Below are positions 52,074 through 64,000 of a stretch of 64,000 bases of DNA, one piece after another. The notes beneath the pieces were generated by a model. The model was given only the letters and a program-made list of their open reading frames with translations. It was not told the origin of the DNA and did not search any database. How positions within the stretch are numbered: the first letter of the stretch is position 1; each line of letters starts with the position of its first letter. The DNA is from Puccinia triticina (Eukaryota > Basidiomycota > Pucciniomycetes > Pucciniales > Pucciniaceae): the NCBI RefSeq assembly GCF_026914185.1, contig NC_070567.1, positions 6,040,001 to 6,104,000 on the forward strand, in the 5' to 3' direction. The position numbers and the translations under genes are program-made.

Positions 52074-53229
52074 TTATAGGTCAGGGTTGAGGTCCAGATC
52101 GAATAGATCATCATCAGCTTCAGGCGGTGGAGGTGGAGGTGGCCGCCTCGGAGGCATCGTGGGATAAGCAGCCAGATTGGGATTAGGTATAGTCTGAGTC
52201 GGTCGGGCTAAGATAGCAAAAGAGGGGAAAACAATAAAATGGTCAGGTCGTCATCATCTTCATGTTTCATTAGTGTCCCGTGCGTTATTATGTTGTTTGT
52301 CGCTGGGTTTTAAAGATTGATTCCGGGATGAGAATACGTGATCAGGTTCATTGAAATTACCTCCATCTGCCGTCCTGATCTCCCCAAGCAGGGCACCAAT
52401 CTCCGTCACACTATTTACAGCATCATTTGCGCCATTGACGGGGGCCGACATCTCTTGACCCATCCTGCCGCGTCTGATGACATCTTCGGTGGGAAATGGC
52501 ATCAAGAATCGTAAGCTTGGATCCTGTAGATCTAACCCGCTACAAGGATTGATCGGTTGGTCTGGATCTGTCGAAGGAGCTGGCGGAGCTGAGGTATACG
52601 GTGCAATCAATCGTGCGTATGACATGATGTGACCGGGTGTCAAAGCCACTGTTAACAAAATCGGTGGAAATTCGGATTAGCCCAGATGTGCCCTTTCTGC
52701 AAAATCAACTAAGATACTGAAGCTCTTTGGTCGAGCCGGCAGGCAATCCAGCGGTGAAAATTCTGAGGGAGAAGGGGTGAAAGGAGGGGTCAGAATCACA
52801 ATCATTCAGCTTTTCAAAGCGCGTCTTCTCATTTTGGCCATCCGAGCAAATGATGTCGAGTTTATTTTTGATAGCAAAGATCTGATCTAAATTTTTTTTG
52901 AAATGATTTGAATTTAGCTCGGTTAAGGTGAGATATAGGTTTTGGATTTTTTTGGAATTCCGATCATGTTGGGAGTGAATTTCTAGCAGATTGTACAGAT
53001 AGGTTTCCAGCTGAACGATTTCTTGTAGCATTGATATATTATTCAACTGATTCGAGCTGGTTGTTGATGAGGATGACGACAGTGATGATTGAGAGGAAGA
53101 AGCAATCTGGTTGAAGACGGTCTGCGTGATCCGGTTGAATTGGTTTAAGAACACTTCGAATTGGTTTGCCAATGGTTTCTGGTCGTTAGGTTCCGGGATG
53201 GCGAGCAGGTTGTTCGGGTCTTGGTTCAT
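52074..53229 (-). CDS. MED4: Mediator complex subunit 4
   Basis: Minus-strand gene from ATG 53229 (MNQDPNNLL). The N-terminal ~150 residues are helical and Ser/Gln-rich (FEVFLNQFNRITQTV, LQEIVQLETYLYNLLEI, LDQIFAIKNKLDII). The diagnostic Med4 segment follows in the next exon: ALTPGHIMSYARLIAPYTSAP, then MPFPTEDVIRRGRM. The last exon (52207-52074, acceptor CTTAG) encodes a Pro-rich tail ending LFDLDLNPDL. An intron 52208-52337 (GTATTC...CTTAG) is clear; one or more introns between about 52790 and 52640 are not fully resolved. Role: middle module of Mediator, bridging activators and RNA polymerase II in the nucleus. Single-copy host gene in appearance. Confidence 0.78.
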
Positions 53230-54242
53230 CTTGGTCGTGGCCTGTGGCTCGACCGGCGGCGGCACGAGAGGGAACCAAGGGCGGTGTGTCCAATCCGGCA
53301 CGGGTCCCCGGCTGGGCGGGCCCAGGCGGGCCCGGGCCTAATGTCCTTTTGAAGCCTATCCCGAAGCTGCAAATAAAATGAGCAGGAGCAGGCCAGCTGA
53401 AAATCAAGTCTGGATGAGATCTCTCGGCCGAAGTGGCTGGAATTTCACCAACAATGAGCTGAAAAGACCCTTCATAGCATTCTTGTGGAGCATTTCCTCT
53501 TTTCCATGCCATTATGAGCCTTGGCTCTGGAACCGGGTATGGATTTGAATTGATAGTCGGGGACCTCCCAGATCTTGACACTTGTGCGAGCTCCCGACGT
53601 GCCGCCCGGCGTGATTCCGCCGGGTGGCAATCAGGAATTTGTACACCTTATCAAAAGCTGAAATGGAACACAATCATCAATCAGCTGATAAGGACCAAGT
53701 GAAGTGATGATGGTTTCAGAAAAAGCACCTGCTTCCGCTCAATCAAATACAGGCTATCCGTCTTGTAGCTGTGACCATGTCCTTCAATGTTTGTAGCTGT
53801 TGGTATCTATTTCCCTATCGAATGCAACAGCAAGCTGGTGATTCCTGCCGCCATAGTTGCGGGCGAACTTACCTAGGTCCCCTCGGGAGCTGCCTTGCAA
53901 ATGCACTACTTGTTCCGGAACTATCAGCTTGATCATGTGTAGTAAAAAAAAACTATCCTTCTAGGCGTTTCAAGCTTGGGTCTTATCAAACAGTTCACTC
54001 CGCCTTCGGGTTTCACCTCCAGCACTTCATCACAGGTAGCATTGGGGAAGGATCAGGAATACAAGTCCGACATCTCTCCACCCCAACAGGCGGTACATAA
54101 CTTGACCGTCATACGCCGTTCCTTTGCAAGAATCCGTCCCAACATCACAACTGAGAAGAACAAGACTGATTGGATAACTCTCCGCTTGACTCTGATCCGA
54201 ATGATCCGCTCCCCTTCTAGGCCGCTGGGCAGATCATCGACG
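53230..54242. other. Intergenic region between divergent host genes
   Basis: It probably contains the MED4 promoter (minus strand) and the promoter/5' leader of the secreted-protein gene (plus strand). A minus-strand open frame at 53186-53581 overlaps the MED4 start in another phase and is not supported. Confidence 0.5.
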
Positions 54243-56577
54243 ATGTACTTTGTGATCTCAGTGTTTCTACTGGCGCTCGCACAAAGCTTGGTATCAACCG
54301 TCACCCCTTCTGCAACCCATGTTCGATCAAAGGATCAAAGACTTCGGCCTCGTTCCTCTCCTTCTGAATCCGGAATGCCAACCACCCTCTCCAACTCAAT
54401 TGCCATTCATCCAAAGCTGAATATTCACCAGGATCTGAACACAACTACCCATAATTATTCACACTCATTATGTCAAAGTCGTCCCCTGACACCGTCACTT
54501 TGGAAAAAATTAGATATGAACTCCTACTTGGATAATTATCCCAACGGGAAAGACTTGAACTTGGAGGTCAGAGATTCATATTTATTAGCTAACTCGTGTT
54601 TTGTGCTTGATTATGCCCAAGCTGAAGATGAAATGTCGGATTCGGAACAATTCTTCTGGTCCCAGGCGTACGCCTCACGAGCTGGCGGGTTAGATTTCCA
54701 ATGTGGGATTGGTCGAATTTGTAATCCTGGTCAAGTATGTGATGAATGATTGGAGAAGGTCGCAGTTTCTTTATTTCGGTTGCTGATGCGGTAACACATT
54801 ATGTAGCTGTGCGAGAGTATTTATGGCCAGGACTGGTACGCACTAGTTGCCGCGCAAAATTGGAACAATTTTGTGAATATGCTTTATCAAGCCATCGGAG
54901 ACGCGTCAGTGTAGTCCATTCATTCCCCATCTCTTCAAAAGCTTTCCTCGTAAGCATGACAAGGGTCGCTCACATTCGGGGTTGAAACTTTCTAGGTTTG
55001 ACCAGGCTGCAGGTATATTTCCTGATTTCAATCAACGGTCCCAAAAAAACGGTAAGGAAAAACTGAACCGCTGGCCTTATTTTTGAACGCAGATGTGCTT
55101 CCGACGATGGTGAGTCTACTGGATAGAAAGCGCGTTTCGTTGGTCCAGTAAATCAAATTATGCATGCCTTTGCTCTAGTTGGTAGATTTCGAAAATGATT
55201 TCAACAGAGCTCCTCGGCACTTTGTGAGTCCAGTTTCGTTTGATTCTTCTCCAGGATTTTTGTGCAATATAGACAGCCATAAAAACGACCCACTGATCTG
55301 TTTCTCTGTGTATTAAATACACTGAAATATTAGACAGCGTGGTCGGGATTGATTTCGAATTGGATAGGCTCTTTTCCTGCCTCTCTGTTCAAGTCTATTG
55401 GCCCTATCGCAGGTTCAATTTGGGGTTCATGGGGAACAATCTCGTGGCTAGGGCTCGCAATGATCTCCTACCAGGTCACCGCCATGGGATGGTTGGAGAC
55501 ATGGGTCATCATAGGAGGAGAGGGAGAAACTCGTTTCAAGCGGGCAAGTCAACACGTTCATCCTAGGAATCTTTTGGACTTAGGTGTCTTCTGTTACGTC
55601 CATCTAATCTTTTATATTTTGCTGTGAAAATAGTCGGCCTCCATCAATTTGATGCTGGGGGAAGCACAGCATACGGTGCAGGGAATCATCTCCAATATTA
55701 CCCAGGAGGTTTTGGAAGCTGGCGTGAGTACCAAGAAAGGGTTAGCGGGTTTAAATCGTGACGGGATTTTCCTCTCGGCGACGCCATTCACCGACCGACT
55801 AACTGTACAAAGAGAGTATGAAAAAGTGTTGAAGTTGAAAACTTTGGTCAAGATCTGGAGAATTCAGGTGCGCGATTTTGTATTGCAGTTTCATCTCAAC
55901 CGAAGACAAAATATGATGAATTAACCGCTCTCTTGAACTTATTCGTTTGGCATTTAGAACGTGTTCATCGTGCGCGGTGCTGTGAGTATCAAGCTGCCGG
56001 GCGTCTGTTGTTACATGTTCTTGAACCGAGACTAATTGAAGACGCTCATGACAGGACCCATGCACGCAAGGAGGCAAGAATGGCGCATTTGATGATCCCA
56101 AAAGACTGTCATACTGTGGAGAGGATGCCACGTACGTTGGTTTCTGATGTAATGCTTTGAGGTGGACAACTCGAAAGTCAACTCTCACACTTCATATCTC
56201 TATTCCTTGGACCATGGCTCAACTTGAACGAAGTATGATGAGCATTGTGAGAGCAGAGGGTAAAGGACATGAATTTGACCCCACCATCCACCATGCCTTC
56301 CTGGTTGAAGCCAAGTACGGGTTTACAACGGAGTACCTTACAACTGCATCATGGGAATGCCAGCAGAAATATGGAGCTTTTGACTTTGAGCCCCAGCTTT
56401 GTCGGTGCGTCCACCCCTTTCCACCATCCCGATCTAACTCGAATCAAGTCCAGCTTGGAACATGTGAAGCTGACAATATTGGTCTATAGGAATATGACCG
56501 ATATCCGTAACTTGCACGAGCTAGAGGACTGCATCGTTAATCTTCCAGTGTGCGACTGCACTCGACCAGGTAAATAA
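54243..56577 (+). CDS. Secreted protein of unknown function, multi-exon (rust-associated family)
   Basis: ATG 54243 starts a clear signal peptide (MYFVISVFLLALAQSLVS). Exon 1 ends at 54734 (CNPGQ, donor GTATGT). Exon 2 starts at 54807 (LCESIYGQDWYALVAAQNW...). Several small exons follow between 55020 and 55320. A Gly/Ile-rich hydrophobic segment (GPIAGSIWGSWGTISWLG) lies near 55390-55450, then SLMLGEAQHTVQ... from about 55640, VEAKYGFTTEYLTTASWECQ near 56310, and INLPVCDCTRPGK ending about 56577. Conserved Cys in CNPGQLC and CDC suggest an extracellular fold. From memory it resembles a DUF7872-type rust family; this label is unverified. Exon borders in the middle are unresolved. Confidence 0.65.
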
Positions 56578-57082
56578 TCGTTAATGACTAGTCTGTATAC
56601 TGGCGGCTGGAGATTGGCCTGTTGGCATCCTCAACTAGTTAGGATAGCCAGAGCGGATGATCATGATGAAAACTGATTCCATCTCTCCGTTTATTTATTC
56701 ACCTACTACATCTAGATATCAAGGAAGCTTTGAAAAAAGGTCTCTCCCTTACAAAGGCTTGCCGACAGATTGGCGGATTACCGATCTAAAACTGAATGAA
56801 ACTAAGAAACGCAGACTCTTCCACTTCACCTCCGCTCCAAGGCACTGGAACTGCTCGGTTATATTCAACTTTTCCCCGGCGCGTTACGCCCGACTACCAC
56901 ACGCCTCTGGAAACCGCTGATCGGGTCGCGCGGAAAACACCCCACCTTCTCATCTATGGACGTCAATTCACTTCCACTCTTTGAACCTTTTGCGATCCAC
57001 TTCTCCCACTCCCATCATTACAGAAGAATGTGCGAAGAATGATGCACTAGGGGTGGCAAAACTCGCCGGATTTGTGACTGTA
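56578..57082. other. No confident gene
   Basis: Probably 3' flank of the secreted-protein gene; short frames only. Confidence 0.4.
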
Positions 57083-57089
57083 ATAGGAT
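57083..57089. repeat. Target-site duplication of hAT-2 (ATAGGAT)
   Basis: ATAGGAT abuts the left end and recurs at 60894-60900 directly after the right end. Seven identical bases, or an 8-bp hAT-type duplication with one changed base. Confidence 0.8.
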
Positions 57090-60000
57090 CAACGGTGTAA
57101 CCAATACAATACATGTATCTGTATTGGTCATGTATTGTATCTGATAAGGGCCAAAAGTATCGTATCTGTATTGTATCTGTTTTACAGATACAATACAAAT
57201 TGTATTTTAGTTTTGTATCATCATTTCAGATACAATACATGATATCACATTTCATGTATCTGACTGATCAATACAATACAGATGAATTACAGATACATGC
57301 ACACATGTATTCAAATTCCAGCAGACAGGCCCAGCTGTCACAGCCTACTCACTTCGACTCAGGGCAGAGACCGGTTGGACTTGTTTGTAGTCATAGACGG
57401 TGACCACATATATACAATATCACATCCTCCACGGCCAGTATCGTTCAGTCTCTGTTTCTGTTGCAACCATCACCATCGCCGTTTCAGTCCGTCTGAATGC
57501 CTCGATCATCCGCATCTCCAGCTCGCGTACGGCCTCCCTCCCGCCAATCAACCCGGGCGATCACTCCTGCTCTTACCAATCCAAACTTTATCCAACCAAA
57601 CCGAGATGGCCGTAAATCGCTTGCTTCAACTCCAATTTCAGCTGCAAAACACGCCCAAGCAAGATCGATCTTGACAGCGGAAAGCCCCCAAACCTCAAGA
57701 AATGCGAAGAGGAAGCGAAGTTCACGAGTGGTTGAATCTGATCTAGAGAGTGGCTCCCTCGCTGAGCATCCCCAAAATGCAATCAATATCCAACAAGATT
57801 CAGAAGACGAAAACTCCAAAGTTAAAACCGCCCGAAAAAAGCGAAAGAAGAGGGATGATGATCTTAACTTGGATGATGTCGAGGATTTCTTCCATAAGCC
57901 CACATTAGCTGATGGTCAGGTAGGCCTCTTTATGATCTGGCCTTCAAGGCATCCGTTTGCTCAATTTGTTTTGTTTGAAAAGAAATCAGGCCCTCCTGTG
58001 CTGTACAAATGTCGATGGTGCGGGAATAGCTACAAACAGACATTGGGAACTCGCGCAAACCTATACAAACATCGAGACGGGGACAAAAACCGAGCACCAT
58101 GCCCATCACGAGCGGATGCAATCAAAAACGGGGCCAAGCTACCGTTAACTCCTAAAGAGATCGAGAAAAAATCGGCCCAGAAAGAGAAGGATCCTATTGA
58201 GATCATGCTGGAATCTGGAAGCTATGACACCAAGGTATTCAACCACTTGATGCTTTTTTGGTTAGTTCGACATTTGCTTCCGTGGAGTCGTTTTGAAGAC
58301 TTTGGACTCGGGGTTGCTTTAAGCTACCATCGGAAGGGCGGCGGTCTATTCTCTCGCGCATGGGTTGCAAAGGAAGCCCACAAGCTTTACTTGAATTTGC
58401 AGACCAAAGCCATCGACCAGATCAAGGTAACATTATTTTCTTTTGTTGATTGAAATCTATCGATCCCTTTTATCTTGCACCTCAACATGCAGAAACTGAT
58501 CTGCTGATTTAATTACATTAGGAATTGAGCTCGAAGATAACTATTATACACGACGTTTGGACGACTAAGGGGAACCGACAAGCTTTCATGGGAATCTCAG
58601 CAGCTTATGTTTCGGACGACTGGAATTTCCGCATTGTCCATTTAGCGTTGAAGTATATTGCATGGACACATGCAGGGAAGTATTTAGCTATTCCTTTTGC
58701 GCATATTTTGAAAAAGTCGGGCATTCATACTAAGATAAGTTGTTCTAACCTCTATTCTTCTCTCTGATCTTTCATGAAGTTAATTTGAACGCCACAAACT
58801 GATGCCTACTTTGCTTTTTTTTGGAATATATACATATTAGCTCACACGACTGATTCTGGGTCAAACAACCAAACCCTTGCTGCGGAGGTTGATCGTATCA
58901 TCCTCAGGGATACTTCGGAGAGTCTCAAATTATCCAAAAACCACATACAATGCTTTTGTCACAAGATCGCTCTCATTGTTAACGCTGGTCTCCGGGCCCT
59001 TTCGCTTTCTTCTGCTGGACTGACCAAGGCCAAAAAATCGACTCTCGGATTTGTACCGGCACTTTTCAATATTGAAGAAAAGAACAAGAATGAAAATCAA
59101 GACTCTGATGGCTTAGAGGTTCAAGTTGGTCGGTTCCGAGAGAAAATACCAGACATTGGACCTTCAAACAGCGATGATGAAGTGGACGATGAAGATTTCA
59201 ATATTGAAGGCAAACCAGTTGCGACAACATTGGAGAAGGTTAGCAATAATCAATCCAATGAACTGATTGTTTTTTTTGTGAAGCAGCTAACATACCCATT
59301 TTGCTGTTGTAGGTTGACTTCATTATTTCGAAAATCACTTCGTCGGCGGCACGACGATCCGAGTTTGACACGTGGTGCAAGAAACTCGACTACTCGGGGC
59401 CTGGCTTGATTGCGGGCCATGGGATTCAATGGAATATTAAATTCCAAAGCCGCGAACGGGCTTATAATGCTCGCCACGTGATCAACAAGCTTATCGACAA
59501 CGAGAAGGACCGGCAAGAGAAAGAAAATGACTCGAATTACTTTGACAATGTAGAGCTCGCTCGCTCCGATTGGGAAGTGGTGAGGAAGCTAAATGATACA
59601 CTTTCTGTTGGTATTTTCATTTTGAATACATGATAGAGCGATCAAAACTGATTTCTGATTTGCTTGGCAGGAGTTTTATTTTATTACCAAAAGGATGGAA
59701 GGAGATATCTCCTCTGGTAGTATGATGCTAGGCGAATACTGGGGCATAACCTCGTTCCTCAAGAAAAAACTTGCCTCCAAAAATGAAGAGGAATTCCATC
59801 CTATGTTCGTCAAGATGCTTGAAAAAACAAGAACTTATGTCGATGAGGCTATCAAGTGCGACACAATTGTTCTTGCAACAATTTTAAATCCAAGTTACCG
59901 GCTTTCGATCTTCCGAGCGTGGTACCCATCCGATCACTCACATGCCGAGTCCCTAATTACCGAACACTTCAACATGAGAAAGATCGAATACGAAGCCAAT

Positions 60001-60893
60001 CTGGTGATCAGTGAGCCACCTGCCTCGCTTGAACATTCCGAGTCAGACAAACAAAATCTTAGAAAGCGGGAACTTGAAGAGGTTGACTTGTTTCCGGAGA
60101 CTGTTGAAACGACCCCCACCGACGAGCTATCGCTATACCTTTCGGGGAAATTCAAGCAGCCTACGTCTCAAGCACATGAGGCACTACAATGGTGGAAGGT
60201 TTGTAAAGCATATTCATACATTGTTCCACCGTCATAGTCAATTTCGTACTGACCTCAATCTTAATCTTAATAGGCCCACAGCCGTGATTTTCCTATCCTG
60301 GCACTCCTTGCGCGTGATTTTTTAGCTACCTGCTCAACCTCAGCAAGCGTTGAGAGGTGTTTCTCGGCAGCATCAGACACTTGTGGACGTGATCGTGGAA
60401 GTCTTTCTGTCCGAACCATTGAGAGGTGTGTGAGCTCCCACCAATGGTTGCTTCAAGGATTCAATCCAGATGGTGAATTTGAGCTTCCCAACAGTATATT
60501 TGTGCATGCCGAGCAAGAGCATGATCACATGAAAAAAATATGTCTCCCAGAAGAGTTGTAGTTTTCTTTGACATATATTACCTTTTTATTTATCCTATTT
60601 CTTCCACGCAGACCAAGAGTTTCCCAAAGAAACATAGTTTTTTTTATTTGTTTCTTTTTCTGTTTTCAGCAGGTATGACAGATACAGTACCAATAATGTA
60701 TTGGTATTGTATTGCCTAAGAAATACATTACACAGTATTGCTTATCCATGTATTGGCTTTCCAATACAATGTATCTGTATTGTATTGGTTAGCCAATACA
60801 TGACCAATGTATTGTATTGCCATGTATTGGCTAACAAATACAATACAGATACATTGACCATTATTGTATTGTATTGTATTGGTTTCACCGTTG
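57090..60893 (+). mobile_element. hAT-2, complete hAT DNA transposon (3.8 kb)
   Basis: Terminal inverted repeats start CAACGGTGWAACCAATACA. Both subterminal regions (57100-57310 and 60670-60880) are packed with TGTATTG/CAATACA repeats, likely transposase-binding sites. The single gene inside has six exons and no stop or frameshift. The preserved target duplication and ORF point to recent mobility. Confidence 0.88.
57497..60561 (+). CDS. hAT transposase, apparently intact (884 aa, six exons)
   Basis: Exons 57497-58426, 58522-58738, 58841-59238, 59313-59606, 59671-60198 and 60274-60561; all junctions have GT...AG and keep frame, totalling 885 codons with the stop TAG. Residues ~30-150 are basic/acidic with a KKRKKR-like nuclear signal. 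A BED-type zinc finger (CRWCGN...YKHRD...C) lies near 172-205. The RNase-H-like catalytic region includes IIHDVWTTKGN and ITHTTDSGSNN. The C-terminal hAT dimerisation domain (LATCSTSASVERCFSAASD) is in exon 6. It cuts and pastes its own element by binding the subterminal repeats. It lies within perfect hAT ends and is the best candidate for an active transposase here. Confidence 0.88.
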
Positions 60894-60900
60894 ATAGGAT

Positions 60901-61879
60901 AGTCTTGGGCACTATTTTCTTTTATCTCTTCATGTCTTGTAACTAGCATTCTTATAAAAATTAGTTCTGATAGAACACATCTGTTGAGTAAGCATCTTTT
61001 ATGGACATTGATGGCAAAGGCAACCAGAGGTTTTGGGAAATCAGCATTATATTTTAACTGGCCTGTGGCGGGCTTAATCTGCAGTGCTATGCACTCCGAA
61101 TTACCTTTCCCTGGATATTTTCAAGATCAAATGCTCTTGTGGCGGATAGGAAACCTCTCTTCCTAAAAGAATGCCCGTCCTGAAAATTCTCACAGTTCAC
61201 AGTTATGCAGGTTTACAAACGTGATCAACAAGTGAGGAAAGTGGTGGCGACTTGCTTGGAGAATGCATAATCCTGGGGCCAAAAAGCCGCCCTTCCTTGC
61301 TACGAGCGTGATCGGCCCACAAGTGTTGGTCTGACGTTGAGGATTCTATAAGACAGTTGGTGGCCCACATGCTAAAAAAGCGGATTCCGGTGGAACATGC
61401 GAGGAACGGAGGAAGCAAGATGATCTGGTTCATGGGGGGCGAACATCGACAGGCAAGAGCTGATGTTGATCAGTTGTTTGTCCGATTGAAATTCTCCTGG
61501 CGATGAACCCCGATAACTCGGTTGCTACAACATGTATCGCTACTCGTGCATGATTAAGGAATTCTTTGCAGTGCTCTGATGAAGGCAGTGGCACTGGCAT
61601 GCACTGAGGCAGCTCAGCAGACATATGGTCGCTTGGACCCTCGCGCACAATCCGTCGGCCCAGCTGATGATGGTGAGCTCGGAGTACACCAAGTGGGTTG
61701 TCCTGATGATGATGGTGCCAATGCCATCCCGGGTGGCGGACAGTCGCGGACCCCCGATCGTCCACGTGGAAGGCGATGGGAGCTTTGTCTTGGGCCGGTC
61801 GTTCGGAGTATGTAGTCAGTAGTGTGCTCGTTCTGGAGCGTGAAGGTCGGAGCTACATGTGCTCTTGTCCAAAGCCAAG

Positions 61880-61910
<31 letters not shown>

Positions 61911-62100
61911 ACGATAACGATGATTGCTTGCGGCTCCCGTGAGCGTATCTTTCTCCGGAGAGGCTCGGGGAATGCACCGTCGCATGTGGAGTCCTCATAG
62001 CCTTGCTGCATAGTGGCCGTCCCACTGTTCTACAAAAGGGCTGCTGGCAGAAGCTGCAGCTTGTAAGGAACACGCCCGTTAACACATTCGGATTTCAAAT
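60901..62100. other. Unassigned region
   Basis: Short open frames on both strands. 61625-61822 (+) encodes a hydrophobic stretch (YTKWVVLMMMVPMPSRVAD) with good composition, but I cannot name it. GATGATGAT-type triplets (61875-61905) give His/Ser runs on the minus strand. Confidence 0.35.
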
Positions 62101-63587
62101 GACAACTAACCCATCCCCAATTCAGAAATAGTGGGCATCGCCCCTTCCCCAAACTCCACTCGGGACGTGCACCCGTGCCTGTCGCGAAAAATCTACAAAA
62201 CAGCTTGCAGAAAACGGCCAACACCCACCTCTTCTCCATTTCCTCCACCCCCATCCCAAATTAACCCACCAGCCTTCTACTCGAGCCCTCCTCCATACTT
62301 CTCCACCAGATCCATCGCTCGTTAATCTTCTTCATCCATAATCATCCACAATCTTGCAAGCTCTTCTTCTGCCCCGGGCACTTCGACCCGCTGTTTCTCT
62401 GGTCAATACATTTCCTTGATCCTCTCTGCCCGAGTTCTTTTCTCCAAAGACACCCAAGTTCATACGTCTCTTGCCTTTTCTGGATCATCGCCTCTGCCCA
62501 CCCAGTTTCCAAATTCTTCCGAGAGACCACCACATATTCCACTGCTACCAGGCTGTCATCACCATCCCCCAGATCTCACTCGAGCCTCGCACGACTTTTC
62601 CAACCACCCCGCCTGTATACGTGCTCGCTCGACCGACGGTGCTTCTGTTTCCATTACTCTGCACGATCCTCTCTTGGCCTTGTCGGCAGATCTTCGTCAG
62701 TAGTGCTTGCTTTTTGCCCTTTTTTTCTTTGATTGGTTACCACTGGTGTTGTTGCTGTTGCAAGCACCGCGTACATCAATACAGGATACCAATCCATCCT
62801 CCACCGCAGTGCTTTCCCAATTAAAAAAGACACGCCTCATGACCATCTTACATATTTACATATACATACTTACACCTCAGCTAGCTGCAGCATCAGCGGG
62901 CCCCTTCTTGTGTTTTCATTGCACTGGTTCTCTGCAGGCCTCTTGATCTCGTGACCCATTTAGACCCGCTCCTCCACTCGACTCCAACTGACGATGAGCT
63001 TCTTGTTAATACTCCCTTGCTTGCCGAATGGTCCCTAAACACCTTTCGATCCCCTCAAATTCTGACTGACTCGTACCACTCCACTGCGTTCTTGGAATCT
63101 TGGCTCATCGCCACCCGTAATATCCGCCCCTGTCGCCGATTGGCTTGACCTCGTAAACTTCATCAAACCAAACAAATCCTCGGAACCGCAATTGAATCTG
63201 CTCCGACCGGCTCGTTCGAACCGAACTCATCAATCATCGCAATCTCATCGAAATATCCCCGGCTTCGGCTGGTCTCGCTCCCAACTCCTCACAATACCTC
63301 AAACATCCCTGCAATCAACTTCATTCGTCCACCCCCCCGAAATACAAATAAATCCAATCCGCAATCGCCAATTGAACAACGCATCCGAAATTCACTGCAT
63401 CAACTGTTACCCACGAATTCTCACACATTCTCAAACACCCTGATCATCCTCCGGGCTCGACTTACAATTGTAGGTCCTACATATAGGACTGAATTCGCCC
63501 AATTGTACTTCTTTAACTCTCAACAGCGACCCACCTGAACATTCCTCCGTTATTGCCCAATCGTAACTCAGCTGGATATACATCATC
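62101..63587 (+). promoter_or_regulatory. Pyrimidine-rich upstream region of the 63.6-kb gene
   Basis: Long C/T-rich sequence with many short upstream frames and no conserved domain. It is probably promoter plus 5' leader, possibly with leader introns, for the gene starting at 63588. Confidence 0.35.
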
Positions 63588-64000
63588 ATGTCGGTCTACT
63601 TCAAAGGCGCCACACAGAACTCCGACTGTGACTCTCCTCCTCAGAATCACCCATCGCCACCGAACCTTCTTGCATCTCAATCATCTGCCGCGGCTCAAGC
63701 CTCATTATCGAACAAGGCTTCTGATCACAACATTGAAGCAAAGAAAATAGTCGACCCCACCTCTCGCCAGCCGATATGCCACAACCAATTTCTAGGCCTT
63801 GGTTGCATACCGAATCCTCTGCTCATCAAGCAATACCACTCGTCTATTATAGTCGACATTCACTCCGGCTCCCCCTCACCTCCCGAATCTCACATTGCCT
63901 GTGCAGGGAGCTCCAGCCCTGACAATCCCAACATCAATGGTAGTCAATCCTCCGAACAGGGCCTACAATCCTTCAGTCGCCAGCCCTCACCCTGTGGACC
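63588..64000 (+). CDS. N-terminus of a Ser/Pro-rich protein, runs off the window
   Basis: ATG 63588 (MSVYFKGATQNSDCDSPP) opens a frame with no stop to the window end, at least 137 codons. Composition is Ser, Pro, Asn and Gln rich with scattered Cys and His and no recognised domain, like the disordered N-terminus of a fungal regulatory protein. ATG context is CATCATC-ATG. It is partial at the 3' end, so function is unknown. Confidence 0.5.
   Translation, partial: MSVYFKGATQNSDCDSPPQNHPSPPNLLASQSSAAAQASLSNKASDHNIEAKKIVDPTSRQPICHNQFLGLGCIPNPLLIKQYHSSIIVDIHSGSPSPPESHIACAGSSSPDNPNINGSQSSEQGLQSFSRQPSPCG

Noticed and set aside
61614..62085. Minus-strand His/Ser-run proteins
   Set aside because: Runs derive from a GATGATGAT/GGTGGTGGT microsatellite; no other coding evidence.

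Overview
This window looks like nuclear DNA from a rust fungus (Pucciniales, Basidiomycota). The genes have short spliceosomal introns with GTAAGT/GTGAGT-type donors. The transposons resemble those of repeat-bloated rust genomes. One secreted-protein gene resembles a family I associate with rusts. Nothing prokaryotic, organellar or viral is present. Most of the sequence is nested mobile DNA. Likely host genes occur only near 23-24.6 kb and from about 52 kb onward.

Layout. (1) 0-15.4 kb: an old Ty1/copia element is split by a young 10.9-kb Ty3/gypsy element (gypsy-1, + strand; two 732-bp LTRs with about 3 differences; 4-bp target duplication GCGG). The copia gag lies left of it and the copia pol right of it, in one continuous frame interrupted only by TGA codons. 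(2) 15.4-17.5 kb: a foldback element carrying GGGAGTCG motifs, split by a 741-bp palindrome, then a 159-bp tandem repeat. (3) 17.5-21.6 kb: a minus-strand MULE transposase gene with a zinc-binding N-terminus, DDE core, AT-hook-like region and OTU cysteine-protease domain. Both introns carry 21-bp tandem arrays of GGGAGTCG, in opposite orientations. (4) 22.6-25.8 kb: a glutathione S-transferase-like gene with a MITE sitting exactly on a splice donor, a Helitron-like 3' end, and a second foldback element containing a 215-bp TG...CA insertion that carries a tRNA-like sequence. (5) 25.8-38 kb: repeats, a BED-finger gene fragment, a long inverted repeat (about 0.8-kb arms), GC-rich hairpin repeats, and a copia LTR fragment carrying a second copy of the 215-bp element. 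(6) 38-48.2 kb: a decayed hAT transposase beside a second gypsy element (gypsy-2, - strand) with essentially intact gag-pro and pol frames. (7) 48.2-51.9 kb: an unidentified GC-rich ORF, a second Helitron-like end, an LTR fragment and a small foldback. (8) 52-56.6 kb: Mediator subunit 4 (- strand) and a multi-exon secreted protein (+ strand). (9) 57.1-60.9 kb: a complete, apparently intact hAT transposon encoding an 884-residue transposase in six exons. (10) 61-64 kb: mostly uninterpreted sequence, then the 5' end of a Ser/Pro-rich gene running off the window.

How the pieces work together. Both gypsy elements place Gag and protease in one ORF and RT-RNaseH-integrase in the -1 frame. They join them at the same slippery heptamer, U UUU UUA, in frame at the very end of ORF1 and followed by strong predicted stems. 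Gypsy-2 also has an unusually long primer-binding region matching the 3' half of mature, spliced tRNA-Tyr in antisense, and four dispersed copies of a hairpin unit bearing splice-donor- and acceptor-like ends. All coordinates, junctions and alignments were read by eye; no search or folding program was run.
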